Positions 1-13,201 of a stretch of 64,000 bases of DNA are shown in pieces. Numbering within the stretch: position 1 is the first letter of the stretch; the number at the start of each line of letters is the position of its first letter. The notes beneath the pieces were generated by a model, which saw only the letters and a program-made list of their open reading frames with translations, was not told where the DNA came from and did not search any database. The DNA comes from Selaginella tamariscina (Eukaryota > Streptophyta > Lycopodiopsida > Selaginellales > Selaginellaceae). The stretch spans positions 62,001 to 126,000 of the forward strand of contig PUQB01000101.1 in NCBI GenBank assembly GCA_003024785.1, read 5' to 3'. The position numbers were made by a program, and so were the translations under genes.

Positions 1-924
1 GTGCTGAAACACAAGATCAAGTTTTCGAGTTCGATAGTGGAGGTGTCTGCAATTGTGAGGGAGTTTCAACGAATTACAAAAAGCAAGCTTCCAAATGTGG
101 TTGGTGCAATAGACTATACTCACTTTGAGATGCATCAACCGCCAACCGGTGATGGAGCTAACTACTTCAACCGGAAGCAGCGTTACAGCATGATTCTCCA
201 GGCGGTGGTGGATCCAAGGAAGCACTTTTTGAGCATCTACACAGGATGGCCAGGTAAAATTTTCCTTGACTAGTTGCATGCTTCATATGTTTTTACATGA
301 AATGTTCATGACATGCGTGGTTGGAGGAACTTGACATTGAAGATCGAATTGTGGAGGGAATTTGTTGCAAGAGCCAGTTTTACTTGCCTTCGATGAGCAG
401 GTGAAGCCTTATCTCGTTGGGATAAGGTTGCCAGATAGCGAAGGCAATGATGATTCCTTACCCGGGTAAGCTCCTCATTTTCACTCTTGATTTTCAAGTG
501 TAAATCATTTTTTACAGGTTCAAACCACACACTGGGTGAACAAGCATTCAACGATCATCATCATAAGGCCAAAATCATGGTGGAACAAGCCTTTGGTCTT
601 CTGAAGCAACATTTCTGATGCTTGGATTAGAAACAGAAGGTTCATCCAAAGTTCTTCCCTACTTAGATTCATGCATGTTGCATTTTGCATAACGTTTTGA
701 TTGATCTCAGCAAGGGAAACATGGATCAAATGCAGCGGAGATGGAATAAAAAGTGTGAGTAGCGGAGGCTCAAGAAAGGGGTGTATTATGACTTGTATGG
801 GCCACTAATTGAGTACCCGAATTCCCATGTTGTAGAGGGTGAGCCCCCAAAGCCTTTGATTGCTCAGGATGATGGAGCGAGGAAGAGGCTTGCTCTTGAA
901 CACCATGTTTGTTTCTGCCATTAA
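1..924 (+). mobile_element. PIF/Harbinger transposase (HARBI1-like nuclease), decayed and cut by the window start
   Basis: The reading frame from base 1 carries VVGAIDYTHFEMHQP and NRKQRYSMILQAVVD followed by YTGWPG, the first catalytic-Asp block of the Harbinger DDE nuclease (DDE_Tnp_4). A GT donor follows WPG at about 255. After it, SVHD-like text (VHDMRGWRNLTL, about 305-340) continues the usual order. Near 560-605 the block HHKAKIMVEQAFGLLKQ matches the conserved RivVEraFGlLK segment with the last acidic residue, and CCILHNVLIDL lies near 680. The C-terminal tail (IAQDDGARKRLALEHH) ends at the TAA at 922-924. Pieces lie in different frames with stops between them, so it cannot make transposase. 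The N-terminal part lies before the window. Confidence 0.8.
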
Positions 925-1006
925 TTTTTGAATTCAAACTACTTGGGAATTGGAAATTGAAAATCAAAAATTTAAATTTTTTTAAATTTTTGAAATTTAA
1001 GTATAA

Positions 1007-1244
1007 AACCATGTGCGGATAAATAGGTTCTTAAAATTTATGTTTATGTACTATGTGCAGACCAGACTCTATTTAGACATAAAATTTGTGCATCAAAATT
1101 TATGTATATGTATCATGTGTGGATCAAAAAATACTTAAATGGTTTTATAAACTTAAATTTTAAGTACTATGTGCGGATCAAAGTAGTACATAAATTTTAA
1201 GACTAAATTTTAATGAATTTACATTTGTGTACTATGTGCGGATC
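1007..1244. repeat. Five spaced copies of a TACTATGTGCGGATC motif
   Basis: The 15-base word TACTATGTGCGGATC or a close variant begins at about 1007, 1049, 1111, 1165 and 1230, spaced 42 to 65 bases apart and separated by AT-rich text with AAATTTTAA. All copies share one orientation. It lies just 3' of the Harbinger coding remnant, so it may be the subterminal repeat zone of that transposon (inference). Confidence 0.7.
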
Positions 1245-4200
1245 AGCCTAATAGCACATAAACTCTTTTCATAACACTAATTGATTTTTAATCTTTATAA
1301 TTAAAGAAAGAAGGATAATAAAGATCTTAAATCCATCTTAATAAATATTGAAATAAAAGGGTATATTTTGCAAATTGGCTGATTTTGGTGGTTCTTTGAT
1401 TGTCAAAAATTGTAGGTCTCTCTTTCTCTATCTATGTGTGATTCAATATAAGTGTATATTCATAGATCTATAAAGAGTTTATATGCATTCGAGGTTTTTG
1501 CAATTCTTATTGATTTTAAGTAACTCTATGCTTCTTCTAATGTAGTAAGTGAAATAGAGCTAATGTGTCAGAGTTTTTACCTGGTGTCACTAAGGCGGCT
1601 TGCCAAATGCCAACCTTAGAATCCCCTTTCTAAAAACCTCATGAAATCTGGTAAAGTAACTCTCATTAGGAACCCATCCCTTAGGAACTTAAACCCCTAG
1701 TTGACTAAGTCCACTCACCTTGTGAATCAGGATCTGCAGGCTAGCCATGCTATAGGTATCGTTCCTAGCTTGGTGTGGTTGAGACGGCCGGAGCAAGGCC
1801 TCAATCACTAGTTCTCCGGTACGTGAACTTGAGCAATGCCTTTAAGCTTGCAAACAAGTTTTTGGACTAAGAAATTTGACTAATTCCTACACAATCACAA
1901 AGGTAAAATCCTACTAACAATAAGGGTAGGCTAACCCAAAGGTGGGACATACCCCTATCAAGATGACACAACAGAAGGTTGTGCCTTGACGACACAAGCT
2001 TAACTTGCATCAATAAGAAAATAATGAGCTCTCTTTTGAACCTAAGAACTCTCACTACATATACTCTACCTTATTTATGTGATGGAGCCCCCCCCCCTTG
2101 TTTTCCTAATTGAGTAAGTGGGTTAGAATGCCATGAACTAACCCTAAACCTAACCCTCAAGGATATTCGGGCATGGGGTTAGGGCAACCCTATACTCTTT
2201 TCGAGAAACCTTAATTGGAACGTCAAATCAAGGGAGAGTTTTTTAAATGGAAGTGCTAGTTTCGCCTAGAGTTTCTTGTAAATACTTAATGATACCCAAT
2301 CGGACTATCACTAAATACGCAAGTGCATTATGCATGCCTATTTATTCTACACCTAGGGTTCGTTAATACAACTCGGTAGGTAACAACAATCAACCTATAA
2401 AATAAAGGGTCGAGTCATAGTAAAAACTATGACACACTGCCAGTAACCAAGTAAGCTTTTGCATACCTGCTAACTTGGTAAATGTAGCTATGTTTTATAT
2501 GTGAGTCTTGTGTATATATGCAAGGAGGTTGATATATATATACACACAAACACATAATGGGAGGGAATGGGAATTCAAGTGATAATGCAAAATATTGATA
2601 ACCAATATATATAAAGGAGTTATCAAGAGAGAGACAATTGAATGCATGCATATGGTGTGCATATATGAATGTGTATATTTATACATGCATATGTTTAAGT
2701 GCATTATAAAGCAAGTTGTTTCATGTACATGCATTGTCACAACAAAAGATAAGGGTGAAGCTTCATGCATACTTTGGGGAGCATGTGAAAAAGGTAGTAA
2801 AGATGGTAGTAAAGGCAATGAGAGCTAGTATATTTGGGTGAGTACAAGTTGCAAGATCTTTTGTTTCCCTTAAGTCACATAAATAAGGACTCAAGAGAAC
2901 ATTTCCAAATCAAGACTCACACAAGAATGATGAATATTAAGAACCTCAATCCAAGAGCTATAGATGACCCTCATGCAATTGGATATTCGTTAAGGTAAAG
3001 TTATAAACTAAGTATCATCTTTCAAACACTAGTGTACTATGTCATGACTCGCATGGTGCCATACAACGGCAATTGTGTAGTCATCGTAAATAAGTCTATG
3101 ATACTTGGCCCCTTTTTATGTGTTGCAAAGTGCAATTAATATGAGTATTGTGTTTAGAATATTTATTTAAGCACAATGTATTCACAATATACTACTTCTA
3201 TTTATAGAGTATAAGAAAATAGCAAGTGCTTTAAATATTCCCCCATTTATTTATTTAATTATCATATTATTTATAAGGATTGTGTGACTCTTTAATATAC
3301 ATGTGTTAATAAACAAAGGAAGGAGTTGAAATTAATGAGGTTGTACATACATGCTAGCTGATGAAATCAAGTTAGTTAGAATTTCCTAAAATATAAGACT
3401 TTATATTTTTTAATTAATTTTCTCATTTTAACTTTGTAAACACATGCAAGACATTTAATGCATATGTATTATAACTTTTCCCTCTCCTTAAATCAATAGC
3501 CAATTGGTGTTTAACCTACTAAGTTAAAATTATGAACTGTGCCATGTGAATCACTTTCAATTTAGAATGATATGTACAAACTCATGTAATATTTTGCACT
3601 AATAATATATCCTTACTTTGATTTATCTTGTTCTTTTCTAAAAAAAAAAATTGATTTCACAAATGCATTATGTTTGAGAATTATAATGCTCATTGTTATA
3701 AATCTTAATGTTTTTCTTACTTACTAAAATGGGTGAATATATAATTCATATAGATTGGGTCAAACTTTTTAAACAGTTTAATTTTTTACAAGAATTACAA
3801 AAAAATATGTGTAATCTCAAGATGTGTCTCAAACTTATACATATGGATATAAGTATTAAATGAATAGAGAATGCCTAGTGTAGGGCAAATAACTTTCATA
3901 AATGCTCCTATACAAATCAAACATGCTTTAGCAATAATGCTTATATATGTTTTAATACATGTTTAAAATATTTAAGTTGAATGTTGTTAGATTACACCAT
4001 CCAAATTCACTAATTGAACAGGTAAGTGTTGTTTAATAAGCAAAGCCACCTACTTGAATTCATGAGATATTTTTTTAATATTTTACAAATTAATAAAAAA
4101 ACACCGTATTAGCATGTAACTTAAAGAAGCTTAATTTATTTAGTATTGAAAATTAAAATGTAAATTGAATATTATAAATTTATTATAATAAGTATCATAA

Positions 4201-5084
4201 TATCAAGATAAATAATAAAAAAACAACTAGCCTAATAACATGTATAAGTGGTATTATTTTATTTCATTAGAAGAACAATTAAGGATACTTTATATTCTTT
4301 TATAATTTAAAAAATAATTAAGAATACTTTATTTTATAATTATGGTGATGTGTTTCATTATATGTATAGTTTTTTTACACTTTTTATTTGCCACCTTAAA
4401 ATCAAAAAGGGCAAATTCAATATGACAAAATCTCATTTTGATTCTTTTTAAAAATTTAATTAGTACTCCCTTTCCTTAATTTTAATTTTGCCCACTTAAT
4501 AGTGATGCATGTAACATGTCATATGTTGACTTTTTAGATCAAAACTCTAACAAGTTGAAGGCAAAATCCTAAGTTATTAGGTTTTTCTCTAGGGTCATGA
4601 GGGTAATCACTTGAAAAGATTTTGGGTGAAACCTTAAGTCTCTTACCTACTTGGGGTATTTACGCCAGACTCTTGGTGTTTCATTTTAGAAAACTTAATG
4701 TTGCTCATACAGGAGATGACATTAGATGGCCATTTAACATGTTGTTTAGTGCTAAGTTCACATATAACAACTCAATGCACACCTCACCAAGTTAGTTATA
4801 ATTCATTAAAGAAATCTAGACATGCCCATGTCTTAACACTATCAAACATGTGTTCCAGACATACCTTATGACAAAGGTAAGACATTGTCCTAACATCTTA
4901 AGAAATCACCCTCATCCAAGACTAGAACCCTTTTAAATGGATGATTCACAACTAACTTCTAATAGTTTAAGTGGTCAAGCCATATATTCATCCTAACATT
5001 AGTACTCAATAATCTCATGAGTGTATGCCATCGGTGTACATGAGTATTCCTTTAAGCAAAACCTATAAAATAAGGTTAGACAAT

Positions 5085-5171
5085 CCTGAACTTACATTCA
5101 CCAAAGGTGATTATGTGTATTGAGCAACCTTAAACTTATATCCATCAGAGGTGATCATGTGTCATGATGTT
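5085..5171. repeat. Two-copy tandem repeat, 43-bp unit
   Basis: Units begin at 5085 (CCTGAACTTACATTCA) and 5128 (CCTTAAACTTATATCCA); both continue into AGGTGAT(T/C)ATGTGT. They are moderately diverged, so the duplication is old. Confidence 0.65.
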
Positions 5172-6155
5172 ATTTATGAAGGTCTGTCTAAAATGCCTAA
5201 GCTACTTAATCCTTGAACATACTTACATATCTCGAGGTTAAACACCCTAAGCCATGCATGTCAGCAAGCACACCCAAGAGACTTAACCTCATGCCCAAGG
5301 TTTAACACCCCACTCATAATGTAGACCCTAAACTTGTGACATAATCCAAAGATCATATCATAAATGTTGTATCATGTAACATTTAGCTTAATATCACATA
5401 TATATGCGACATCATTTCTAAATACATTAGAAACACGTATATGCCAACCTTAGAATCTCTTATTGTAAACCTTAAGAAACTTAATTGTCGAGAATCCACA
5501 CTCTCAATTGTACAAAGACACAAACAATGTTCATAGTGTGAACACGTTTTACAAGTTCATGCCCTAATACTCAAATAATTAATGCATGTAAATGGGTTAC
5601 TTAATGAAAGATGCTAACTCTTTAAATGTAGTGTGCTTGTTCACAACCGCATAGATTTATCAACGATAGCATTAGAAGTTGGGGTGACATAAATGGTGCA
5701 TTAACAATATAAGTTAGGTTTATGCTGACTAGGAAGAAGGAACTAAAGACCTTTCAATTTTTAACATGTTCGGCTTTTTGTGACAAAACAATTAACCACC
5801 ACCCATGTTTTCTTTTTACATAAGCGGGCTGACACTAAAATGCTAGTCCCAATGCCCTAAGGAAAATTGTTTTAAAACTATGCACAAAATCCATGATTAA
5901 AATGAGCTATTCATGGGTTTCCTTGAAAATCAGGATTGGTTATATCCTTGTCAGGCGGAGGCGGGCAAGGGACGGGACCAGGAAGGGATCGACAAAAAGG
6001 AGCTAGACTGTTTGCAACAGAGATTGTGTATGAAGGGGGTTTCTTCACCAATATAAGTCACATATCGGTTCTTTGCTAGGTTTGGTGAATGCCGTGAAGC
6101 GGGCATATGCACATGTTCTCTTTGTCAATTTTATGTATGTATCTCATAACATGTA

Positions 6156-6241
6156 CATCCCACATTGTCTATTATTTCAGAAACTCAGGACAGATAAACA
6201 CATCCACATTGTTTGTTATTTCAGAAACTCATGACATGTAC
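6156..6241. repeat. Two-copy tandem repeat, about 45-bp unit
   Basis: CATCC(C)ACATTGT is followed by TTATTTCAGAAACTCA at 6156 and again at 6201, with a one-base length difference. It is a simple local duplication in non-coding DNA. Confidence 0.7.
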
Positions 6242-7201
6242 ACACATAACATGTAAATATACATAGATATGTATATAGTGTGTCACACACACACCCGCAC
6301 ATTAGCTCATATATATCCCACACACACGCATGAGTATATGTATTATAAGGACCTGGATTCCAACTCCTTTCACTTTAGCATCCAAGAAGGATGTATTCCT
6401 CAATAGTTTTATGAGGAAAATATGACATTAACACCCCCTGCAAGAATAGAGACTCGTGCCCATTGAACTTTGCCATTACATGAGGTACATTCTCTAGCAT
6501 ATGCATCATATCAAGCATATATGTTTATGTGTGTATATGCGTATTTAGTGTGAAATTTTATAACCTCCAACTACAAAACTATGAACACACACACACACCG
6601 TGTAGTATCGCTTGCTCATCATCAATCAACCATGCATAATGAGTAGTGCATGCGTATGTGAATTATATTATATATATAAATTTTGAAACTGCATTGTAAA
6701 CTTATTTTATATATTTTAAGATATCCTAAATTTTATCTTCTATTTTAAATAGTTTGTTTTTAATATTAAGGAGGTGAATTCTTCCATTTGATTGCAATCA
6801 GATTTATTTTAATTTTTCTTATTTAAATTTATATTTTAGTTAATGAAAGAATCTCAGTTTAAAAGCATTAATTTTCAAACTATTAAATAAATTATATTTT
6901 TAAAAATAGTAATAAATACTTACTTGGATCAGTGAGTGTAATCAAACCAGTGTTATTGAAGTAACAATTATACTCCTTCCTGGAATGCATTTGAAAATAG
7001 AGATTATATGCATACGAAGCATGAGCATACACATTATCGGGATTATGACATGCATGGACGGATGGGTCGAAGGGCCAATCGGTGTTAGATAAACATTAAA
7101 ATAAAATTTAAAAAAAAGGTACTATTCAATATGTTAATATATCTTACAAAATTCAATTTCTTAATGCTTCTTTGTCATTTATATAATAACAAGATGTATA
7201 T

Positions 7202-7420
7202 CTATGTGTGTGTGTGTAGATATATATGTATATATACATATATATCTATGAACACAGACATATGTGTGTGTGTGGTGTGTGGTGTGTGTGTGTGTGTGTG
7301 TGTGTACATATAAGTTACATATAGAAATTTACATGTTCATTTGCAGAGGATTCATGTGTTTGTGTGTGTGTGAGAGAGAGATATATATACAAGAGGTTAC
7401 ATCAATTTCCATCTTACACA
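7202..7420. repeat. Microsatellite cluster (TG)n/(TA)n/(GA)n
   Basis: Runs of GTGTGT at 7207-7217 and about 7264-7306 are interspersed with TATATA and GAGAGAG (7371-7381). The frames reading through it (VCVCV, YIYTYI) are low-complexity translations, not protein evidence. Confidence 0.85.
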
Positions 7421-7734
7421 CAGTGGAGAGTACTCTTTCTTATCAAGAATTCTTATAAGAAGATGATCTGTACGAGGGTTGTACTCACGAGTTTAAGTCA
7501 CCAAGACGTTCAAGAAGATACACATGATATTCAAGAGACCACAGCCCTGTGGCCATATTATATACATAAACTTGTGGGCATATTTACACACACACATAGG
7601 CACGTGAACCATATTACATGTACTATAGGAGTTATTTGTGTACTTGTGAATAGTCAACATGTACCCATATAGTAACCCTGTTTATGTACACATCATGTCT
7701 GCACGTTTGTGTATATGTGTGTATATCTTCTCTG

Positions 7735-7906
7735 CAGGTTACGTTATTATGTCACGAGTCAGTATACAAGGTACATTGTTGACACACAAGGATTCTTGAG
7801 GGAGATTGAGAACAATCTCAATTTCGTTACAAGGGATTCTGCTATTATTCTGGGAGATGTTTGTTATGGAGAATTAGAAGAAACCGGTAATATTGTTAAC
7901 AAGTGA
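7735..7906 (+). other. Possible isolated exon, unidentified
   Basis: After a TTCTCTGCAG acceptor-like site the frame reads normal-composition protein (GFLREIENNLNF, SAIILGDVCYGELEE) and a GT follows GAAACCG near 7887. I recognise no family. An upstream stretch (about 7497-7575) also looks exon-like. Either this is a remnant of a gene whose other exons are gone, or a chance frame. It lies about 1.2 kb upstream of the PIRL gene on the same strand. Confidence 0.2.
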
Positions 7907-7913
7907 TCTTCCA

Positions 7914-9157
7914 ACAAATAAAGACGTAGTCGATCTAGGTATGTATAACTAAGTAACCATAATTATTTAACATATTAAGTTTTAGTTTAAATATGCTTGT
8001 GTTTAAGTAGAATTAACTATATAATATGTTCATGTATAATCCCAAGGCTTGTCCCCGTTTAATTGATTGTTTAGCTGATTAAATGGAACCTTATAAGTCA
8101 GTATTTTCAGGATAAAAAAGCATCTAAGGTGTGTGTGGACTTGACGACCATCTCAACATCTTAGTGGCTTACCAACATATATAAGTTCACACACACGCAC
8201 ACATGCATGTATGTCATTAGTTACGAGTGAACTGGGTATGTGGGGATCAGATTTATTCACAGTATAATTATGTACCATGTTCATGTGTTCACCGTATATG
8301 AGACATTAAAAGAAATCAGTCTATCTAAGTTAGATTTTGGGGTTGTTTACATAAGATGTTAATGTTGTGTTGTTGGCCATTTGGATTCAAAATTTTATAA
8401 AGGCCTTTTGCTAAAGAGTCTAACGTAAGAAATCCTCTCTCACACACACATACACACTTTATTTAAACTTGTTTAATATAACTTAGTACTTACACACTAT
8501 AATGTACTATATACAGAGGATGCATTTATTGTAGGATTTGTATGTGTAAAGAGGTTCTTGCACTTCTCTTAAATAAAAACATAAAATAAAATCCTTAATG
8601 TATGAAATTTTTAATGTATTTTAACAAGACTCAAGAAATGTTTCGGAGTTGTACAATCCGTATCTCCGTTAACATGCAGGTGTTCTTTTGCGCCAATGAC
8701 AATGTGTATTATCAAATCAAAAGAATATACAAAGATATTTAATGAAATAAAATAATGACTACTAGATATTCTCGATTATAACAAACGCAAAACAATATAT
8801 TTTAGCGATGTTTGCGTAGTATGACGCGCGTATGTGCGTGTGTGTGGTGAAACCTATGACTTTTGTGATGTTTACAGGCTATGACTTTAATCTCATGATT
8901 AAATTTAAGTGTATAATTACAACGAATATTTTTAATCAGATATTATACGATTGATGTAAAGTTTTAACTACGAGTAGATTTAGTTAACTAAAAGCAATTC
9001 TAACAAGTTATAAATATAGAATTGATTTTTACAATACATTTAAATTTTTTAAATGATAATATTTAATATGACATACATAATGTTTTAGGCAAATTGTTTT
9101 GACTCTGTTTTAGGGCATGGCGGAGGAGGAGCTTCAAGAGATTGTGACGATAGGGAG
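7914..9157. other. AT-rich upstream region of the PIRL gene
   Basis: There is no clear coding sequence. TTTTAG followed by an in-frame open stretch from about 9090 suggests that a splice acceptor and further N-terminal codons may lie just upstream of the annotated start of the LRR gene. The promoter cannot be placed. Confidence 0.4.
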
Positions 9158-10850
9158 ATGCCGAGGAAGGTTATGGCGCTGCTGAGTGTGGCGGACATCC
9201 GTGAAAAAATCAATTCCTTGCCAAGCCGCCCCGACCCGCTCGCTGTTGAGGATGCGCGCAAGGCGCTCATGGCTGCGGATGCAACCCTAGCTCAAGCGCT
9301 TGAATCGATCGTCTTTGCTGTTCCTCCTCCAGGTGCTGATTCGGTTCAGTGGCGAAAATCGCAGGTAAATTCTTGGTTTTTATGAACAATCCGTGCTTTG
9401 ATTTGAAAAAATCCTTTTTTTTTTTTACTTTTAGAATCCTACGAAGAATTATTGTTTTCTGCTTAAAAATCTTTGGTTGCGGCTTTTGGGCATAATGCTG
9501 CTAGTGTTCAGTACGCTCTGTATTTTAGGAATGACTATATATATGTATGCTTGTATGTATGCCGTTGTTCTATGAATTCCTGGGTTTCAAAACTTCATGC
9601 TTGCTTTTTGTTTGACTTCTTATAAATTGAGAAAATAATGTTGTTTTGTGTGGTTCCTGCATTGTCTTCTTTATTACAGATAGCCGTATATATATGGTTT
9701 GATGTGATTAGTAATGCTGTACCTTTTGAGTTTTGTAGCTTTTGAGTTTTGTTTTTAAGAGAATAATAGACATGGTTAACATATATGTTATTCTTGCATC
9801 TGTATACTCACAACGTATTCATAGTCGGTGTGTGTGCGTGTGTTGGAGAGAGAGTGAATTTCTGAGGTTAAAGTTAGTTATATCCCGTGCATATGTAGTA
9901 CAACTGAAGAACAAACATTAAGTCCAAGTTTTTTTTAACTTAGTAACTTGGATAATAGCAACATACTTCATAGCAGTATCATGTCTTTTGCGATTCTATG
10001 TATAAAAGAAGTTCTGTGTATTTAAATAAGTTTCTATTTTGTAGGCCGAGAAGGAGAAGGAAATAAGAGAGGAAGAAGAGCTTGAGAAGCTGGCTTTGAA
10101 GAAGATTCTGCAGTTGGATGAGCTACATGAGCTCTACAATAAATCGTTAAGGGAGGCGGAGTCCATCCTCGAGCAAGATTCCTCAGTAGAACAATCTCTA
10201 GAGGTATGATATTTAAAATCAGACACGCATATGGATAGTAACTTGTTAGGACAGCCTTCAGAAGAAAGGTGGAAGAGGAAGAGAATGTGGCAGTAACGAG
10301 AGCTCTTGACGAAGCATTTACTAATCAGCTTACTGAGCTTAACATTAGTACTCAGTCCCTACAGCATATTCCAGAATCTATTGGAAGTATAACCTCTCTG
10401 ACCGTTCTAAATCTCTCCTCGAACTTAATCGAGGTTAGTGTACATTCCTTTTTTACTTTTACATACACACACACACATATAGAGAGTTTGAACGGTTATG
10501 TGCAGATACTTAAATTACATGCCTATATTAGTTTCTTCCTATTCGTTCATCTTCGATATGCGTTATGACTTTATGCAGGGTCTTCCAGATTCTATAGCAG
10601 GTTTGGTTAATCTGCAGAGGCTTGACATGCATTCAAACCGTCTGAAGATACTTCCTGATTCAATTGGTTTGCTAAAGAAGCTCCAGTACTTGGATATTTC
10701 AAGCAACCCCTTACTAAACTTCCAGAGAGCATTTCTGGATGCAGGTGTGTGTGTGTGCTATGTAGGAGATCCTCTCTATAGTTTTCGTGTATGTGTTCCA
10801 CTCATGGTTGATATAACCCGCTGTAGTATTATAGATTGATATGTTTGAGT

Positions 10851-10887
<37 letters not shown>

Positions 10888-12108
10888 TCTATTTGTTATG
10901 CAAACGCAGATACAAACTTGCTTATGCTATATTATCACTAAGCAAACTACGGTTTTCTATATGGATGTCCTTCTAATTCTAATTCGCTTGTCTATGGACA
11001 TATGTTGCGTGTACATACACATTGACATTCACATGCATACATAGTCTAACTAAACCAACCTGTATTTTCAGTGCATTGGTCGAGCTAAATGCAGACTTTA
11101 ACAAGATAGATTTTCTTCCTTCAAACTTTGGGCAGGGACTAGATAGCTTGGAGAAGCTGTCTCTGCATCTCAACAACCTGTCGTACTTACCTGCTTCACT
11201 CTGCGAGGTGAAATCTCTTAAATATCTCGATGTGCACTTTAACAAGCTCAAGACTATTCCAAAAGCAATTGGAAACCTCACCAACTTGGAAACTCTGAAT
11301 GCCAGCAGCAACTTCAACGACTTGGTCAGTGTCCCAGAATCCATTGGAGATTTGCAATCCCTGGTAATTTGAGTGTGTGTGTGTGTGTGTGATGTACATA
11401 TTCGGGATCAGATGTTTGGCAAGCAATTTCTACTCCGTTTGTAATAAATACATCAAAAGTGATTATAAATAGAGGATTGCCATATAGAAGGATGTGGGTG
11501 TGTACTTCTCTATATATAGCACTTGTATAATGATCTATATCTGCGTATGATGCATGCATAACCTCTGTGAAGATTTTTTCTCTCCTCCAAGCATAGGCTT
11601 TATCAGACGCACCCTCCCCCCCCCTTTCTCTCAGTGTGTGTGTGTGTGTGTTTGTGTGTGGATAATCCATAACATATAGAGCTATATATGGTGTCTATCT
11701 GCATATGCGTGTGAATATATATATCATTGACGTTCGTGCGACCTGCAGGTAACCTTGGACTTGAGCTACAACCAGATCCGAGAGCTGCCACTCTCAATGG
11801 GAAGGCTAAGAAACTTAAAAAGACTCAAGCTGGACGAGAATCCGTTAGTGGATCCACCACTGGAGATTGTAGAAAAAGGTGTTGAAGCGACTATGAAGTA
11901 CTTGTCGGATCGATGGGAGGCAAGCCTGTTGAATGTGGAGGAACAGAACTCGCCACGTGGCAGTGCCCCAGCTAGTCCAGGCTGGCTCCCTGGTCAGGGC
12001 ACGTGGACGGGGAATTGGATCACGGGTGTGTATTCCAATGTAGCGAACTATTTGACGAATCCCAGGTCTCCTCCGAACAGATATGACTATCTGGACCAGC
12101 AGCTGTGA
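9158..12108 (+). CDS. PIRL: Plant intracellular Ras-group-related LRR protein (PIRL family)
   Basis: Six exons with GT-AG borders: 9158-9364, 10045-10203, 10269-10433, 10579-10744, 11072-11363, 11749-12108. The N-terminal third is charged helix (RPDPLAVEDARKAL; EKEKEIREEEELEKLAL). About ten leucine-rich repeats of the PIRL type follow (LPDSIAGLVNL, LPASLCEVKSL, IPKAIGNLTNL). The tail has EIVEKGVEATMKYLSDRW and ends in YLDQQL, the family ending. PIRLs are cytosolic plant LRR proteins related to animal SHOC2-type Ras-binding LRRs; some are needed for pollen development. Exon 4 reads in frame only up to a C4 run at 10707-10710; the other side of the run continues the LRR one base out of phase and splices perfectly to exon 5, so a single C appears missing. 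The true start may be upstream, since the frame stays open before 9158. Otherwise about 449 residues, near family length. Confidence 0.9.
10841..10885. repeat. (CT)n tract inside PIRL intron 4
   Basis: GCTCTCTCTCT continues for about 34 bases in the 327-bp intron between exons 4 and 5. The same intron begins GTGTGTGTGTG straight from the splice donor at 10745. Confidence 0.85.
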
Positions 12109-12330
12109 GCACAAAGGTATGTATATAGACACACATTTACACATTATGCCACATTCATCCATATACATACAAACATGTATGTATGTATATACTGCCAAGT
12201 AGGACATTAGTTTCCATATGTATATATGCATATGAGCGCACAGATACATTTAGATGTATATACCTGTATGTAAAGACATGATATACACGTCTGTGCTGCT
12301 ATAACAGCTTTTATGTTGTTTGGATGATTA

Positions 12331-12460
12331 GGATGCTCAACGAGGTTAGCGATGTATATATTATGTTAAAGTAAATACTGTTTTCAGCCTAAGTGAGCAG
12401 GGATGCTTAACGAGGTTAGTGCAGTATATATTGTGTTGAAATAATACTGTTCCTCAGACG
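12331..12460. repeat. Two-copy 70-bp tandem repeat 3' of the PIRL gene
   Basis: GGATGCTCAACGAGGTTAG at 12331 recurs as GGATGCTTAACGAGGTTAG at 12401. Each is followed by GTATATATT(A/G)TGTT(A/G)AA and AATACTGTT. The copies lie 220-350 bases past the stop codon, so they probably belong to the 3' UTR or its flank. Confidence 0.8.
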
Positions 12461-13077
12461 AACTTTGATATAATGTTTTTGTTTATTGTCCACGCTGGGC
12501 TAACAATTTAAATAATGATGAGAAATAAAATTTAACATTTAAAATTTAATAAATAGTTTAAGGGAACAAATATTTATAATTATTACTTAAACATTTTAAT
12601 ATTAGCTTTAACTTTTGATATATTAAGACCAGCTTGCACTTGCTTCTTTTTTAACAAGATACATGCTGCAGCATGAGCATAAGAAATACTTGGATTTTTT
12701 GTTGCCACTTTAAAAATAAATAAGCATATTCTAGTTTGTAAGTTCATAACATGTTCATGTTTCACTATTATAATTTTGAAAAATTTGTAAGTTCACAGCA
12801 TGTGTCAGTATTATAATTTTGAAAATGTTCTCAGCAACGTGAAACACCTTGTAATAGTGAATATAATAAATAACATTTTGATTTCATTGTTCATCTTCTT
12901 TATAATAAATTTGTTGTATCTGATAGTTATTTATACTTCATTATTATTTTTTTTTCCTTAAAAAACAATGTCATTATCTTACTTATTTCTCTTAGAAAAT
13001 AATGTTATCATCTTTCACATATAAAATATTGATTTATTCATTGTCTCAAATAACTAAACATTTAAGGCTTTAGGGAT

Positions 13078-13201
13078 ATTAAATATAAAATGTTTAAAAT
13101 ATAAAACAATAAAGTAGGTTTTTTAACTCAAAATGAGATATATTAAATGTAAAATGTTTAAAATATAAAATAATAAAATAGGCTTTTTAACTCAAAATGA
13201 G
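13078..13201. repeat. Two-copy tandem repeat, about 62-bp unit
   Basis: ATTAAAT(A/G)TAAAATGTTTAAAA, then TAGG(T/C)TTTTTAACTCAAAATGAG, occurs at 13078 and 13141 with few differences. Confidence 0.8.

Larger units (their letters stand above)
1250..7130. other. AT-rich, gene-poor stretch
   Basis: No supported gene. There are short chance frames only, a C10 run near 2082, CA/TA-rich text near 2500-2700 and 6250-6600, and small tandem duplications described separately. Two segments (about 1603-1650 and 5438-5485) share a diverged stretch around ATGCCAACCTTAGAATC, suggesting an old dispersed repeat that I cannot classify. Confidence 0.6.

Noticed and set aside
2138-2157. Telomere-like CTAACCCTAAACCTAACCCT
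   Set aside because: Only about two and a half imperfect units; too short to call an interstitial telomere.
2427-2828. Frames near 2.5-2.8 kb on both strands
   Set aside because: Low-complexity, Tyr/Ile/His-rich readings of TA/CA repeats with no splice logic.
11326-11797. Minus-strand frames rich in THTHTH and YTHT
   Set aside because: Low-complexity readings of (GT)n in PIRL intron 5.
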